A DNA stretch of 64,000 nt from Acetivibrio straminisolvens JCM 21531 (GCF_000521465.1 NZ_BAVR01000001.1:61510-125509), one strand, 5' to 3'. Counted from the first letter of the stretch, positions 40,180-51,114 are shown. The notes: generated by a model from the sequence alone, not told the origin. Translations and numbers: made by a program.

Positions 40180-41356
40180 ATGAGCAGTATATTTGATGAA
40201 GTTGTAAATAGAAAAAATACCGATAGTCTCAAATGGGACTATTGCAAACAAAGATTCGGCAAATCCGGCATTTTGCCCATGTGGGTTGCCGATATGGATT
40301 TTAAATCACCTTCTATTATTTCTGAGGCCATAATACAGAGGCCCAGCATGGAATATTCGGTTATACCGAGGCATCGGAGAGGCTTTCGGCAGCTTTGGCC
40401 GGTTGGATGAAAAAAAGGCACGGCTGGCAGATAGACGAGAAGTGGATTTCTTACAGTCCGGGGGTTGTTACTTCGGTAAATACAGCAATACTTGCATACA
40501 CAAAACCCGGGGACAAGGTTTTAATGCAGACTCCCATATACTACCCTTTCTATAACAGTATCATAGATAATGAAAGGGAGTTGGTGACAAATTCCTTAAG
40601 GGATAATAACGGGCATTATGGGATTGATTTTGAAGACCTTGAAAAAAAGCTTTCGGATAATGTAAAAATGATGATTTTTGCAGTCCCCACAACCCGATAG
40701 GGAGGGTGTGGAAGATTGATGAACTAAAAGAAGTATTGAGGCTCTGCAAAAAATACAATGTGATTCTTGTTTCGGACGAAATACATTCGGATTTGGTGTT
40801 TAAAGGACATAAGCATATTCCGATTGCGTCATTGATAGAGGATGATTTTAAAAACTGCATCACACTGGTGTCTCCGACAAAAACCTTCAATATTGCAGGA
40901 CTTTCGGTGTCTGCGGTAATAATATCCGAAGCGGGGCTTAGGGCGAAATTTAGAAGCACGTTAAGCAAAAACGGAGCCAATATGCTGAATATATTCGGAC
41001 TTGTGGCAGCTGAGGCTGCATATTCAAGCTGTGAGAAGTGGCTGGATGAATTGCTTGTATATCTTGAAGAAAATCTAAATACGCTGGAGGAGTATTTTAA
41101 AGAAAATATCCCTCAAATAAAAGTTATAAGGCCGGAAGCAACATATCTTGCATGGCTTGATTGCAACGGGCTTAAAGTTCCGGCGGGACAACTGAAGGAC
41201 TTTTTTGTCAACAAAGCCGGCGTCGGCTTAAATGACGGATTTGCCTTTGGCAAAGAAGGCCTTGGTTTTCAGAGGCTCAATTTCGCTTGCCCGAGAACGG
41301 TTTTGTTGGAAGGGCTGGAAAGAATCAAAAAGGCTGTAGACGGGCTTTCGTGTTGA
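40180..41356 (+). CDS. PatB/MalY-type cystathionine beta-lyase (C-S lyase)
   Basis: A protein of about 392 residues, merged at ~40343 (AGGCC for AGGGCC) and ~40678 (one T). Hallmarks are LPMWVADMDFKSP, FGYTEASERL, SPGVVTSVNTAI, CSPHNPIGRVW, SDEIHSDLVF and the PLP lysine in SPTKTFNIAGL. These enzymes split C-S bonds of cystathionine, cysteine and cysteine conjugates to thiol, pyruvate and ammonia. It closes the ridA operon. Confidence 0.88.
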
Positions 41357-41393
41357 GGTAAGGCGTACTTTGATTTTTTTACCATAAATACAA

Positions 41394-41482
41394 CAAAACA
41401 AATAGGAATAATGGGAAATAGTTGTTGACTATTCATACCTATATACTGTATAATTGAAACATGAGTAAACATATAGGGATAG
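41394..41482 (+). promoter_or_regulatory. Promoter and two operator-like sites of unit 5 (CODH)
   Basis: TTGACT at 41425-41430 and TATAAT at 41449-41454 have an 18-bp spacer. CAAAACAAATAGGAATAA (41394-41411) lies upstream of the -35, and GTAAACATATAGGGATAG (41465-41482) begins eleven bases after the -10. Both resemble the site at 38576. Confidence 0.6.
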
Positions 41483-41506
41483 TAAGACATAGAGTGAGGT
41501 GCGGAT

Positions 41507-43515
41507 ATGAATTTTTATAAAGATATAAGATACCACCACAGGCATTTTGATAATGCACAGGGGCATCACCACCATCAAAATTCCTTTGTTGACGATTACA
41601 ATAATGCCGTTAATGAATACAAGAAGAGCTTTCCGTCAAAGGCAAATGTTATAGAGAATACTCCGGATCCTGCAGTAAGAGAAATGCTTTTACATATGGA
41701 AAAGCAAGGCTGTGAGACGTGTTTTGACCGCTTTGACAGCCAAAAGCCCCACTGTAACTTTGGGATTGCGGGTGTCTGCTGTAAAAATTGCAATATGGGA
41801 CCATGCAGAGTGACGAAGAAGAGTCCTCGAGGAGTGTGCGGAGCAGATGCAGACCTTATTGTTGCAAGAAACCTTTTAAGGTGGGTAGCAGCAGGCGTTG
41901 CAGCTCATGGAGCAAGAGGGCGCGAAATAATGCTGGCGCTAAAGTCGGCCGGAGAAGGAGTACTTAACATACCTGTTGCAGGAGAAGCAAAGCTTAGAAA
42001 ATCTGCCGTTCAATTGGGCATATCCGTTGAAGGCAAGTCCAAGGAAGAGCTGGCAGTAGAAGTTGCAGAAATTCTTCTTGAGGATTTGTCAAGGACAGTT
42101 CCGGGAGAGCATAAGACATTAAAGGCTTTTGCCACAAAGGAAAGGATTGAAAAGTGGAAAAACTTAGATATTCTTCCTATAGGAGCTTATCACGAAGTAT
42201 TTGAAGCCCTTCATCGCACAACTACGGGAACGGATGGAGATTGGGAGAATATTATGAAGCAGCTCTTAAGGTGCGGTCTGGCTTTTGCATGGAGCAGCGT
42301 TTTGGGCTCTTCAATTGCAATGGACAGTTTGTTTGGCTTGCCTGCAAGGAGCACTGTTAAAGCAAATTTAGGCGCTCTTATGGAAGGCTATGTCAACATT
42401 GCCGTTCACGGGCATTCTCCTCTTTTGGTTAGTGAAATAGTAAAACAGGGAAGAAGCCCGGAATTTATACAACTGGCTAAAGAAAAGGGAGCCTTGGGAA
42501 TACAGTTCTATGGAATATGTTGCTCGGGACTTTCGGCAATGTACCGCTATGGAGGTGTTATTCCTCTATCCAATGCAATCGGTGCGGAATTGGTTCTCGG
42601 CACCGGGGCCATTGATTTGTGGGTGGCGGATGTTCAGGATGTATTTCCGTCAATTATGGATGTTGCAAAATGCTTTAAAACTACAGTGGTTACAACCAGT
42701 GATTCTGCAAGGCTTCCCGGGGCAGAGCATTATGGCTACGACCATGACCATTCGAATTTGCACGAAACGGAGGCCTTGGCGAAAACTATTGTTAAGAGAG
42801 CCATTCAAAGTTTTGAGGAAAGAAGAGATGTTCCGGTCTTTATTCCAAAGTATGAGGTGGATGCGGAAATTGGCTTTTCCGTGGAGTATGCTGCCGTCCG
42901 TTTCGGAAGCATAGATGTAATTGCGAAGGCTTTGGAGGAAGGTAAAATCCGTGGTGTGGTAAATCTTGTTGGCTGCAACAACCCCAGGGTTATGTACGAA
43001 AAAGCAATAGCAGATGTAGCGCAAAAGCTGATTGAAAACGATATCCTTGTGCTTACCAACGGTTGTGCATCCTTTCCCCTTCTCAAGCTGGGCTACTGTA
43101 ATGCCAAAGCCTTGGAAAAAGCCGGTGAGGGAATCCGAGGATTTTTGGGACCGGATTTGCCTCCTGTATGGCATATGGGGGAATGTCTTGACAATGCAAG
43201 GGCATCTGCATTTTCAGAGCATTGGCCGACAGCCTGAAAAAGGATATAAAAGATATGCCTTTTGCGTTTGCAAGTCCCGAATGGTCCAACGAAAAGGGAG
43301 TGGGCGCAGCCCTTGGATTTAGACTTTTAGGTATAAACTCTTACCATTCGGTTTATCCGCCTGTGCAAGGTTCTAAAAATGTGATGAAATATTTGTTTGA
43401 AGATACGGAAAAAACATTAGGAGCTGTTATGGTAGTGGAAGTAGACCCGCTGAAGCTGTCAGACAGGATAATTTCAGATATTAATGAAAAGAGAAAGGCT
43501 TTGATGTGGAAATAA
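41507..43515 (+). CDS. cooS: Anaerobic Ni-Fe carbon monoxide dehydrogenase catalytic subunit (CooS)
   Basis: A protein of about 669 residues, merged at ~43215 (four T for five). The N-terminal cysteines of clusters D and B are in CETCFDRFDSQKPHCNFG and CCKNCNMGPCR. C-cluster region motifs include VHGHSPLL, YGICCSG, VNLVGCNNPR and TNGCASFPLLK. It interconverts CO and CO2 with ferredoxin-type carriers. No acetyl-CoA synthase, CooF or CooC gene is near, so it is an orphan CODH. Position before a third SsuABC importer and after C-S lyases suggests a redox role in this island. AGGTGCGG is a poor ribosome site. Confidence 0.92.
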
Positions 43516-43557
43516 AGCATATTTGAGAAGGCAGATTTTCAGAGGGAGGTAATGAAT

Positions 43558-44540
43558 ATGAGAAGAAAAGCAGTGATTTTCACTCTGCTGGTGTTGATGA
43601 TATTAAGCCTTGCAGGTTGCAGTAATGGAGACAGGACGGCCGGGACAGTAAATAACGGGTCAAATGACAATAAGGAAGTTAAAACAATAAAGATTGCTTA
43701 TTTGCCTATTACCCATGCCCTTCCCCTTTATGTGGAGAATGAACTTGCAAAGGAGAACTTTAAGAATTTTAAACTGGAGCTTGTAAAGTTCGGTTCGTGG
43801 ACAGAACTGGTGGATGCTTTGAACTCCGGAAAAGTGGATGGTGCGTCCATGCTTGTAGAGCTTGCAATGAAAGCAAAAGAACAAGGTATTGATTTAAAGG
43901 CAGTTGCCTTAGGACACAGAGACGGAAATGTTGTGGTGGTTTCTAAAGATATCAATAAGGTTGAGGACTTGAAGGGAAAGAGTTTTGCCATACCCAGCAA
44001 GCTTTCCACCCACAATATTCTTCTGCATATCATGCTGAAAAACCATGGTCTTTCATACAGCGATGTAAATGTTGTCGAACTTCCGCCTCCGGAAATGGCT
44101 GCTGCCTGGCAGAAGGCAGAATATCCGGTTATTGCGTGGCAGAACCCTTTGGAGCCAAATCGGTGGCAGTGGATAAAGGAAAGACATTATTTGAATCCCA
44201 GGATTTATGGGAAGATTCTGTGTGCTGCGGGTTGATTCTTAGAAATGAATTTATAAAGAATAACGAGGCTATAGCTGAGGAATTCATCAGGGAATACATA
44301 AAAGCAGGGGAAAAAGCCGAATCAAAAGACGAGGTAATCCGCGATATTGCTACAAGCTACTTAAAAGCAGAAGAACTGGTACTGGATTTGTCCCTTAAGT
44401 GGATTTCCTATGATAACCTTAAGCTCGAAGAAAAGGACTATAATGAGCTTGCAAAATACATGGTGGAAATGGGACTTTCAAAAAATCCTCCTAAGTACAG
44501 CGAGTTTGTTGACAATACATTTATAGGTGAAGTGAAGTGA
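43558..44540 (+). CDS. SsuA/NrtA-type substrate-binding lipoprotein 3
   Basis: A protein of about 327 residues, merged at ~44113 (GAATATCC for GAATTATCC). The signal peptide ends in lipobox LAGC. The domain has IKIAYLPITHALPLYV, LNSGKVDGASMLVELA and YCVAEPFGA. A GEWTELVDAL-like segment resembles nitrate/bicarbonate/cyanate-type binding proteins. ATG 43558 has GGGAGGT at eight bases. It overlaps the permease gene (TGATG). Confidence 0.85.
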
Positions 44541-45319
44541 TGAGAATGGACATATTAAAAAAGACATTGAAGGTTGTTGTAAGCATATCTGTGCTTATAG
44601 GTATTTGGCAATTGGCGGTGCTGTCGGGAAGATACGAGCCGTCACTTCTTCCTTCGCCGGCCAAAGTTCTTGAAGGAATGGCGGAATTGATAAAGGACGG
44701 AACTCTATTTACCCATTTTAGGGTTAGCCTTACCCGGTTCTTTATCGGGTATTTGGCGGCAATAGCTGCAGGAATAATTTTAGGACTTTTGCTTGGCTGG
44801 AATAAAAGCGTATGGTCTTTTATTGAGCCGGTGGTGCAGGTATTAAGGCCGGTTTCACCTATAGCCTGGTTCCCTTTTATTGTCCTGTGGTTTGGAATAG
44901 GAGATACTCCTGCAGTTGTCATTATTTTCATAGCCGGGTTTTTCCCGATTCTTCTTTCCACCGTTTCCGGAGTGGGAAATGTAGATGCAATTTATTTGAA
45001 AGTGGCTGACAACTTTGGAATCCGGCAGCCGCAGATGCTTTTTAAAATTATTCTTCCGGCGGCTTTTCCGTTGATTGCAAACGGGCTGCATTTGGCTTTA
45101 GGATCAGCCTGGGTATTCCTGGTGGCTGGAGAAATGGTAGGTGCCCAGTCCGGTTTGGGATATCTTATTATAGATGCAAGAAATTCTTTGAGATCGGATT
45201 TGGTTTTGGCAGGAATAATATTTATTGGTGCCCTGGGACTTTTGCTGGACAGGCTTATAAAACTCCTTGAAACCGGCATTGAAAAGCAGTGGGGAATATC
45301 CCGGAGGGGGAGGAACTGA
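44540..45319 (+). CDS. SsuC/NrtB-type ABC transporter permease 3
   Basis: A 259-residue protein with six membrane segments and the permease signature in VADNFGIRQPQMLFKIILPA. The start codon overlaps the stop of the binding-protein gene. It forms the channel of the third importer and is intact. Confidence 0.9.
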   Translation: MRMDILKKTLKVVVSISVLIGIWQLAVLSGRYEPSLLPSPAKVLEGMAELIKDGTLFTHFRVSLTRFFIGYLAAIAAGIILGLLLGWNKSVWSFIEPVVQVLRPVSPIAWFPFIVLWFGIGDTPAVVIIFIAGFFPILLSTVSGVGNVDAIYLKVADNFGIRQPQMLFKIILPAAFPLIANGLHLALGSAWVFLVAGEMVGAQSGLGYLIIDARNSLRSDLVLAGIIFIGALGLLLDRLIKLLETGIEKQWGISRRGRN

Positions 45320-45320
45320 T

Positions 45321-46091
45321 ATGTATATTTCGATAGAGGGAGCATCAAGAGAATACACTTTTAAAGGCAAAAGAACGGTATCTCTTGAAAAGGTGAATTT
45401 GCAAATAAAGAAAGGTGAATTTATTTGCCTTTTAGGACCGAGCGGGTGCGGAAAGACAACATTATTAAATTTGATTGCCGGTTTTGACAGACCCACCTCG
45501 GGCGTTGTTAAAGTTAACGGAGAAATCGTTACAAAACCGTCTGTAGATAGAATTACCATATTTCAGAACTATGGGCTGCTTCCTTGGAGAAGTGTTCTTC
45601 GAAATGTTGAGCTTGGACTGGAAAGCAAGAATATAGACAAAAAGAAAAGACAGCAGATTGCGGAAGAATATATTGAACTTGTCGGGCTTTCGGCATACAA
45701 AAAGCATCATCCATCCCAGCTTTCCGGAGGAATGCAGCAGAGAGTGGCTCTGGCAAGGGCATTGGCTGTGGACCCTGAGATACTTCTTATGGATGAGCCG
45801 CTTGGGGCCCTCGATGCAATGACTCGTATGAGCATGCAGGATGAGATAGAAAGGCTTTGGCAGGAAAACAAAAAAACAATAATTTTTGTCACCCATGACA
45901 TAGAGGAGGCAGTTTTTTTAGCGGACAGAATAGTGATAATGACTCCAAGCCCGGGAAAAGTAAAGAGCATAATAGAAGTGCCTCTGGCAAGGAAAAGAGA
46001 CAGAACCGGAAGCGATTTCTTAAAAATCAGGGACAGGGTTTTTGCTGAATTTGAGCTAAAACCCAGCGACATGACAGAATACTATTTATAA
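45321..46091 (+). CDS. SsuB/NrtD-type ABC transporter ATPase 3
   Basis: A 256-residue ATPase with Walker A GPSGCGKTT, Q-loop FQNYGLLPWR, signature [15 protein letters not shown], Walker [14 protein letters not shown] and VTHDIEEA. GGGGGAGG precedes the ATG. It is the last gene of the island and is followed by a strong terminator. Confidence 0.92.
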   Translation: MYISIEGASREYTFKGKRTVSLEKVNLQIKKGEFICLLGPSGCGKTTLLNLIAGFDRPTSGVVKVNGEIVTKPSVDRITIFQNYGLLPWRSVLRNVELGLESKNIDKKKRQQIAEEYIELVGLSAYKKHHPSQLSGGMQQRVALARALAVDPEILLMDEPLGALDAMTRMSMQDEIERLWQENKKTIIFVTHDIEEAVFLADRIVIMTPSPGKVKSIIEVPLARKRDRTGSDFLKIRDRVFAEFELKPSDMTEYYL

Positions 46092-46100
46092 CTAATTTTA

Positions 46101-46135
46101 AAAAAGCACCGGAGATTTTTTGCTCCGGTGCTTTT
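46101..46135. terminator. Bidirectional terminator at the end of the sulfur island
   Basis: AAAAAGCACCGGAG pairs with CTCCGGTGCTTTT around TTTTTTG. A run and T run flank the GC-rich stem, so it can end both the importer operon and the convergent metallopeptidase gene. Confidence 0.9.
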
Positions 46136-46176
46136 AAAAGTGGAAATTTTTGAAGCTCCAAACTTTCCTATAATTT

Positions 46177-48341
46177 TTATGGTGTAAACAGTGATTTGTG
46201 TTTATCCCAGTATGCTTTAACTACTGACTTATCGTAATCGGATATTAATTCGCTTACCGGCCGTTGTGAATATTCGGACAGTTTGGAATAGAAGAGATCA
46301 AATTTCTCCATGTCATTTTTGTCGCTGAAATCATTAGAGGATAAGTATTGTATGGTTTTCAAAAAGGGTTCCCAGCCTATTTCTTCTTGAACTTCAATGA
46401 GTCTATACATTAATCCGTCATGATGGAATTCTCCTCGAGACATAGTCTGAATATATCTTGAAAGATAGTAATATTTGAGCTGAGTACCTTCGCGGCGTAT
46501 ATTTGGGTCATTATAAACAACGGGCATTGGCCCCATGTTGTTTAGATGCATCTTTTCCAATTGGTCAACGGCATAATATGCTCTGAAATTGGCAAACATT
46601 TCGTCATTCCAGTTCCAGCTGGTATTTCCGAGATTGAAGTTATGTCCTATTTCATGCAAAATTGCAAATGACAAATCGCCGTTTTCATAAGATCTTTTTA
46701 GCTGATTAGCCACAGGATTTTCGTTGCTGCTTTTAAACCACATTATTGGATTTCCCGCATAAGATGCAGAACCGCTCGGATGACCGTCTGATGCCAATAT
46801 TCCTATTTTGTTGCCGTTAAAAGGTATTCTGTTTCCGGAAAATTCTTTCATCAAAACATATACCTTGTCTAAGTCGGACAACCAGTTGATAATGCCTTCT
46901 CTTGTTGTATACTGCGTATCGGAAGCGTCAAAACAAGCATCAAAATGTTCGGATTCGTAAATATAGTCGGAAGGTACAGGTTCTACCTTGACGTTGTCAA
47001 ACCATACCGTTCCTTTGGTTTCACTGAAGAAAAACCCTAACCGCAAACCGATCATTACTATGCCGGATTCCGGGGTTTTGAAAAGCAGGCTTACTTCTTT
47101 CCATGAAGTATCTGTTCCGGTTGCCGTGGCTGTTCGATTCCATATCGCTTCACCGTTATAAAGACAAATATTGGCTCCGTCACTTTTGCGGCGGATCTCT
47201 GGGGTATCGCCGCTATAGTCGATATATTGATTTGTTACATTCTCATACTTCATATAGGCACTGAGCTTATAATAGCTGTTTGGAGCAAGCTGGAGAGTTT
47301 TTGCGTATCCAACATCTTCGTCTTGTTCTAATGAACTTATTTTAAGACATTTACCGTTGTTTAGGCCTGTCCCTGTTTCAATTTCTACTGTTGCTAAAGA
47401 ATTCTCATGCTTTGATGACCTTTTTTCCCAACCGGAAGGAAGGCCATTTTCGAAACTTTCCATAAATGTATACTTTGGCAAATGCTCCAACGTTACATTG
47501 TCAAACCAGGCCGTTCCGGTTACTTTGCTGCCTGTGTAACCGAGACGTACGGCAATATCAACGCTGGTTGTTGATGCTGTAAATTCCGCATATATTTTTT
47601 TCCAACCAGGATAGAAGGTGCCTAAGTTTTCCCATTCGCTTGAATAATTCCATGTGGGATATATGCAAACATTAGTCCTATGACAGGCCAGTAATTGGAA
47701 TTGGGGTCTCTGACTACATTTTGGTATTTAACATATGCAGTCAATCTGTATTTTTCACCGACTGTAAGACCGCTAATTGTTTTTGTATATGCAGTATCGG
47801 TGGCGACTGTAGGTGAAGATATTTTTACGCATTTTGAACCGTAAACACCGGTACCTTCTTCAATTTGAACATTTGAACCGGGGTTGGAACTTACAACGGT
47901 CCACTCGTTTGCTCCGTTTTCAAATTTTTCTGTAAATATTGCCTGAGGAACTTCCTCGATATAGCCGTGGTTTACTGTTAAAGTTGTCTCACGACTAAAA
48001 GTTGAACCGTACTTGTTTATCAATTCGCATTTGTATTTATACTGTCCTGCCGGCCTTGTAAACGGCTCTGTTGTAATCATCTGTCCATTGGGTGTATTGT
48101 CTACTGCTGTACCGCATTGAATGATTTTACCGTTCTCATATAGTCTCCATTGGGTAGCATTGTTTTCGCCGGACAAAAGCACCATGGTGCAAGTGATTAC
48201 GCCGTTTCTGTCTGTCATTTTTACAGTTGGGTCTCCCGGCACTCCGGTTGCTCCAGCATATGCCGGTATTGGCATACTCATGATAACAGAGATTAGGAGC
48301 AAGCAGCTTGCAACAACTGCAAAAACTTTTTTCTTTTGCAT
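46177..48341 (-). CDS. Secreted multidomain protein with HEXXH metallopeptidase (M60-like)
   Basis: A protein of about 721 residues, merged near 47685 where one T is missing. A signal peptide (VFAVVASCLLLISVIMSMP, cleaved after AYA) is followed by an Ig-like module. Two carbohydrate-binding-like jelly-roll modules each start with TEKFENGANEW or MESFENGLPSGWE and close with a W-FDNV strand. The C-terminal ~300 residues contain ILHEIGHNFNLG with a Glu twelve residues later (NDEMFANF). This is the gluzincin HEXXH...E zinc site of M60/enhancin-like peptidases, often acting on glycoproteins. No dockerin or SLH domain is present. The substrate is unknown. Confidence 0.78.
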
Positions 48342-48531
48342 TTTACATCCTCCTTTTGAATAATTGGTATGTTGTTTTGAAAAGATTTAGCAATACTAGT
48401 CGTGTTGCCTAAATCCTTTTCATTAATACTATTATAAAAACTACCAGGAAAAGATGGATGAAAAATAAGAGAAAAAATTGAAATTTTGATGAAAAAGAGA
48501 GGGCATCAATTGCACAGAGGGAAAGAAAGGC

Positions 48532-48586
48532 TGGACAAAGATTATCCAAGCGTGGTATAATTTAATTAGATGAACGCGCGTACATT
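48532..48586 (+). promoter_or_regulatory. celC promoter and GlyR3 operator
   Basis: TGGACA at 48532-48537 and TATAAT at 48556-48561 have an 18-bp spacer. GATGAACGCGCGTACATT (48569-48586) differs by one base from the published C. thermocellum GlyR3 site as I remember it. It covers the start point, fitting repression relieved by laminaribiose. Confidence 0.85.
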
Positions 48587-48695
48587 TTATATAACACAAA
48601 AATATGTTAAATACTTTGGACTTGTATTTCCAAGGGTTTTGCATTTCAAATCAAAAAATACTTAATATTAATAGACAATGTTTAGGAGGAAGTAA

Positions 48696-49727
48696 ATGGT
48701 TAGTTTTAAAGCCGGTATAAATTTAGGCGGATGGATATCACAGTACGAAGTCTTTAGCAAAACACATTTCGATACATTTATTACGGAAAAGGATATTGCT
48801 ACTATTGCCGAATCGGGATTTGATCATGTTAGAGTACCCTTTGATTATCCTATTATCGAGTCTGACGACAATGTGGGCGAATATAGAGAAGAGGGACTCT
48901 TTTATATTGACCGCTGTCTTGAATGGTGCAAAAAATACAACTTAGGTCTTCTCTTGGATATGCATCATGCGCCGGGGTACCGTTTTCAAGACTTAAAGAC
49001 AAATACATTATTTGAAAATCCCCAGCAGCAAAAGAGATTTGTTGACATATGGAGGTTTTTGACAAAGCGTTATATAGAAGAAAGGGAGCATATTGCCTTT
49101 GAGCTGCTAAATGAAATTGTTGAGCCTGACAGTACCCGTTGGAATAAGTTGATGCTCGAGTGTGTAAAGGCAATCAGAGAAATTGATCCTACCAGGTGGA
49201 TTTACATTGGGGGCAATAATTATAACAGTCCCGATGAGCTTAAAAACCTTGCAGATATTGATGATGAGTACATAATTTACAACTTTCATTTTTACAATCC
49301 TTTTTTCTTTACTCATCAGAAAGCTCACTGGTCGGAAAGTGCCATGGCATACAACAGGGCTGTTAAGTATCCGGGGCAGTATGAAGGAATTGAAGAGTTT
49401 GTGAAAAATAATCCTAAGTACAGTTTTATGATGGAATTGAATAATCTAAAGCTGAACAAAGAGCTTTTGCGCAAAGATTTAAAGCCTGCAATTGAGTTCA
49501 GAGAAAAGAAAAAATGCAAACTATATTGCGGGGAGTTTGGCGTAATTGCCATTGCCGACTTGGAGTCCAGGATAAAATGGCATGAAGATTATATAAGCCT
49601 TTTGGAAGAGTATGATATTGGCGGCGCGGTATGGAACTACAAACAGATGGATTTTGAAATTTATAATGATGAGAGAAAGCCTGTTTCCAAAGAATTAATA
49701 AATATACTGACAAGAAGAAAAGTTTGA
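48696..49727 (+). CDS. celC: Endo-beta-1,3-1,4-glucanase/endoglucanase C, GH5 family
   Basis: A 343-residue protein, essentially full length against C. thermocellum CelC from memory. It starts VSFKAGINLGGWISQYEVF. The acid/base Glu is in FELLNEIVEP and the nucleophile Glu in YCGEFGVIA; the NFHFYNPFFFTHQ segment shapes the cleft. No signal peptide or dockerin is present, as in CelC. It hydrolyses beta-glucans, and is first in the celC-glyR3-licA operon. AGGAGG precedes the ATG. Confidence 0.96.
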   Translation: MVSFKAGINLGGWISQYEVFSKTHFDTFITEKDIATIAESGFDHVRVPFDYPIIESDDNVGEYREEGLFYIDRCLEWCKKYNLGLLLDMHHAPGYRFQDLKTNTLFENPQQQKRFVDIWRFLTKRYIEEREHIAFELLNEIVEPDSTRWNKLMLECVKAIREIDPTRWIYIGGNNYNSPDELKNLADIDDEYIIYNFHFYNPFFFTHQKAHWSESAMAYNRAVKYPGQYEGIEEFVKNNPKYSFMMELNNLKLNKELLRKDLKPAIEFREKKKCKLYCGEFGVIAIADLESRIKWHEDYISLLEEYDIGGAVWNYKQMDFEIYNDERKPVSKELINILTRRKV

Positions 49728-49960
49728 TTGTTAAAATTACATGTTTTATAAAAAAGTTTGTGAATTGTAGTATATGAGTTGTTAATATGCAAGTTAATAT
49801 GAGGCAAAATCAATATAAGATGTAAACGGGAAATTTTCTTTGTATTGAAATATTGTGATAAAATGTAATGGAGAGATTTTGAAAATGCAATAGCTGTTTG
49901 AAAAGAAGTTTTTGTCTCGAAGTGGTACTGTTAATTCAAATTTTTTATGCGAGGTGGAGG

Positions 49961-50998
49961 ATGACCAGCGAAGAAATAGCAAAATTATGTGGTGTTTCCA
50001 GAGCTACTGTATCCAGGGTTATTAACAACAGTCCCAACGTGAAAGAGGAAACACGGCAAAAGATTCTGGCAGTGATAAAAGAAAAAAATTATGTTCCGAT
50101 AGCGCCGGCCCGGCGTTTGGCCGGGATAGACAGCAACATAATTGGCTTGTTTGTTTTGGATATTGATATATCTGACTCAAAATCAAGGGTTTCGGAAAGT
50201 ACATACTTTTCGCAGCTGATAAATCTGATAATAGACCAGGCAAACAATTTCGGTTTTCAAGTATTGGTGTCAATTATAACTTCACAGAAACAGCTGAGTG
50301 AAATTAGAAATCTTTTCATGAGCAGAACCATTTTCAGCGGCATTTTTATCGGCGCATTCAATGACGAGATCCAACTTGATGATGATATTATACTGCAATA
50401 TCCTACAATTATTATTGACCGTCAATCAGAAAGGGTGGTGAAAAGGCCAAACCGGTTGGTTGTAAACCTGGACAACTTTGAGGGGGCTTACAATGCGACA
50501 CAGTTTTTGATTAAATTGGGGCATACCAGAATTGGGCATATATCCGGAGACCTTAGAAAACTTTCGGGCATAGAGCGTTATGAAGGATACAGGAAAGCAT
50601 TGGAAGATGCAGGGTTGGGTTTTGACAAAAATTTGGTTCGTGAAGGCAACTTTCTTGATGACAGCGGCTATAAACTTGCGCATGATATATTAAAAGAGAA
50701 CGTAACGGCTATTTTCTGTGCCAATGATGTAATGGCCATTAGCGCAATTAAAGCCATAAAAGAAACGGGCTTGAGTGTTCCTGAGGATATATCTGTAATT
50801 GGGTTTGATAATACGGCAATCGGAAACTATATCATTCCTACATTGACAACTGTGAACGCGCCGTTGGAACATATCGCCGAAGAATGTATTCAGTCATTGA
50901 AATACTTTTGCAAGCACAAACATTTTAAACAAAAAGAAATCAGGGTTAGGACCAATTTGATAATCCGGGATTCAACCAAGCGGGCTTTGGAATTTTAA
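49961..50998 (+). CDS. glyR3: LacI-family repressor GlyR3
   Basis: A protein of about 345 residues. The N-terminal helix-turn-helix is EEIAKLCGVSRATVSRVIN, followed by the hinge PARRLAG and a periplasmic-binding-like sensor domain (IGHISGD, IFCANDVMA, VIGFDNTAIG). In C. thermocellum GlyR3 represses celC and responds to laminaribiose. The ATG at 49961 lies directly after GAGGTGGAGG; an upstream ATG at 49898 has no site. It lies between celC and licA. Confidence 0.95.
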   Translation: MTSEEIAKLCGVSRATVSRVINNSPNVKEETRQKILAVIKEKNYVPIAPARRLAGIDSNIIGLFVLDIDISDSKSRVSESTYFSQLINLIIDQANNFGFQVLVSIITSQKQLSEIRNLFMSRTIFSGIFIGAFNDEIQLDDDIILQYPTIIIDRQSERVVKRPNRLVVNLDNFEGAYNATQFLIKLGHTRIGHISGDLRKLSGIERYEGYRKALEDAGLGFDKNLVREGNFLDDSGYKLAHDILKENVTAIFCANDVMAISAIKAIKETGLSVPEDISVIGFDNTAIGNYIIPTLTTVNAPLEHIAEECIQSLKYFCKHKHFKQKEIRVRTNLIIRDSTKRALEF

Positions 50999-51030
50999 TT
51001 AATTGCTTTCAGCACATATAATTACCCAAA

Positions 51031-51048
51031 AATGTACGCGAGTACATT
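51031..51048 (+). promoter_or_regulatory. Second GlyR3-like operator upstream of licA
   Basis: AATGTACGCGAGTACATT is an almost perfect 18-bp palindrome and matches the celC operator at AATG-ACGCG--GTACATT-type positions. It lies 67 bp before the licA ATG and 34 bp before a TATAAT (51082-51087). It suggests separate control of licA. Confidence 0.7.
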
Positions 51049-51114
51049 TTTATAAATAATAATTACCCCGGGGGTATTTATTATAATTTTATTAAATTTG
51101 TAGGAGGGTAAAAA

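Noticed and set aside
41507..43515. Part of a Wood-Ljungdahl acetyl-CoA pathway
   Set aside because: No acetyl-CoA synthase, CFeSP or methyltetrahydrofolate methyltransferase is in the window; the corrinoid protein belongs to the MtaC/MtbC type.
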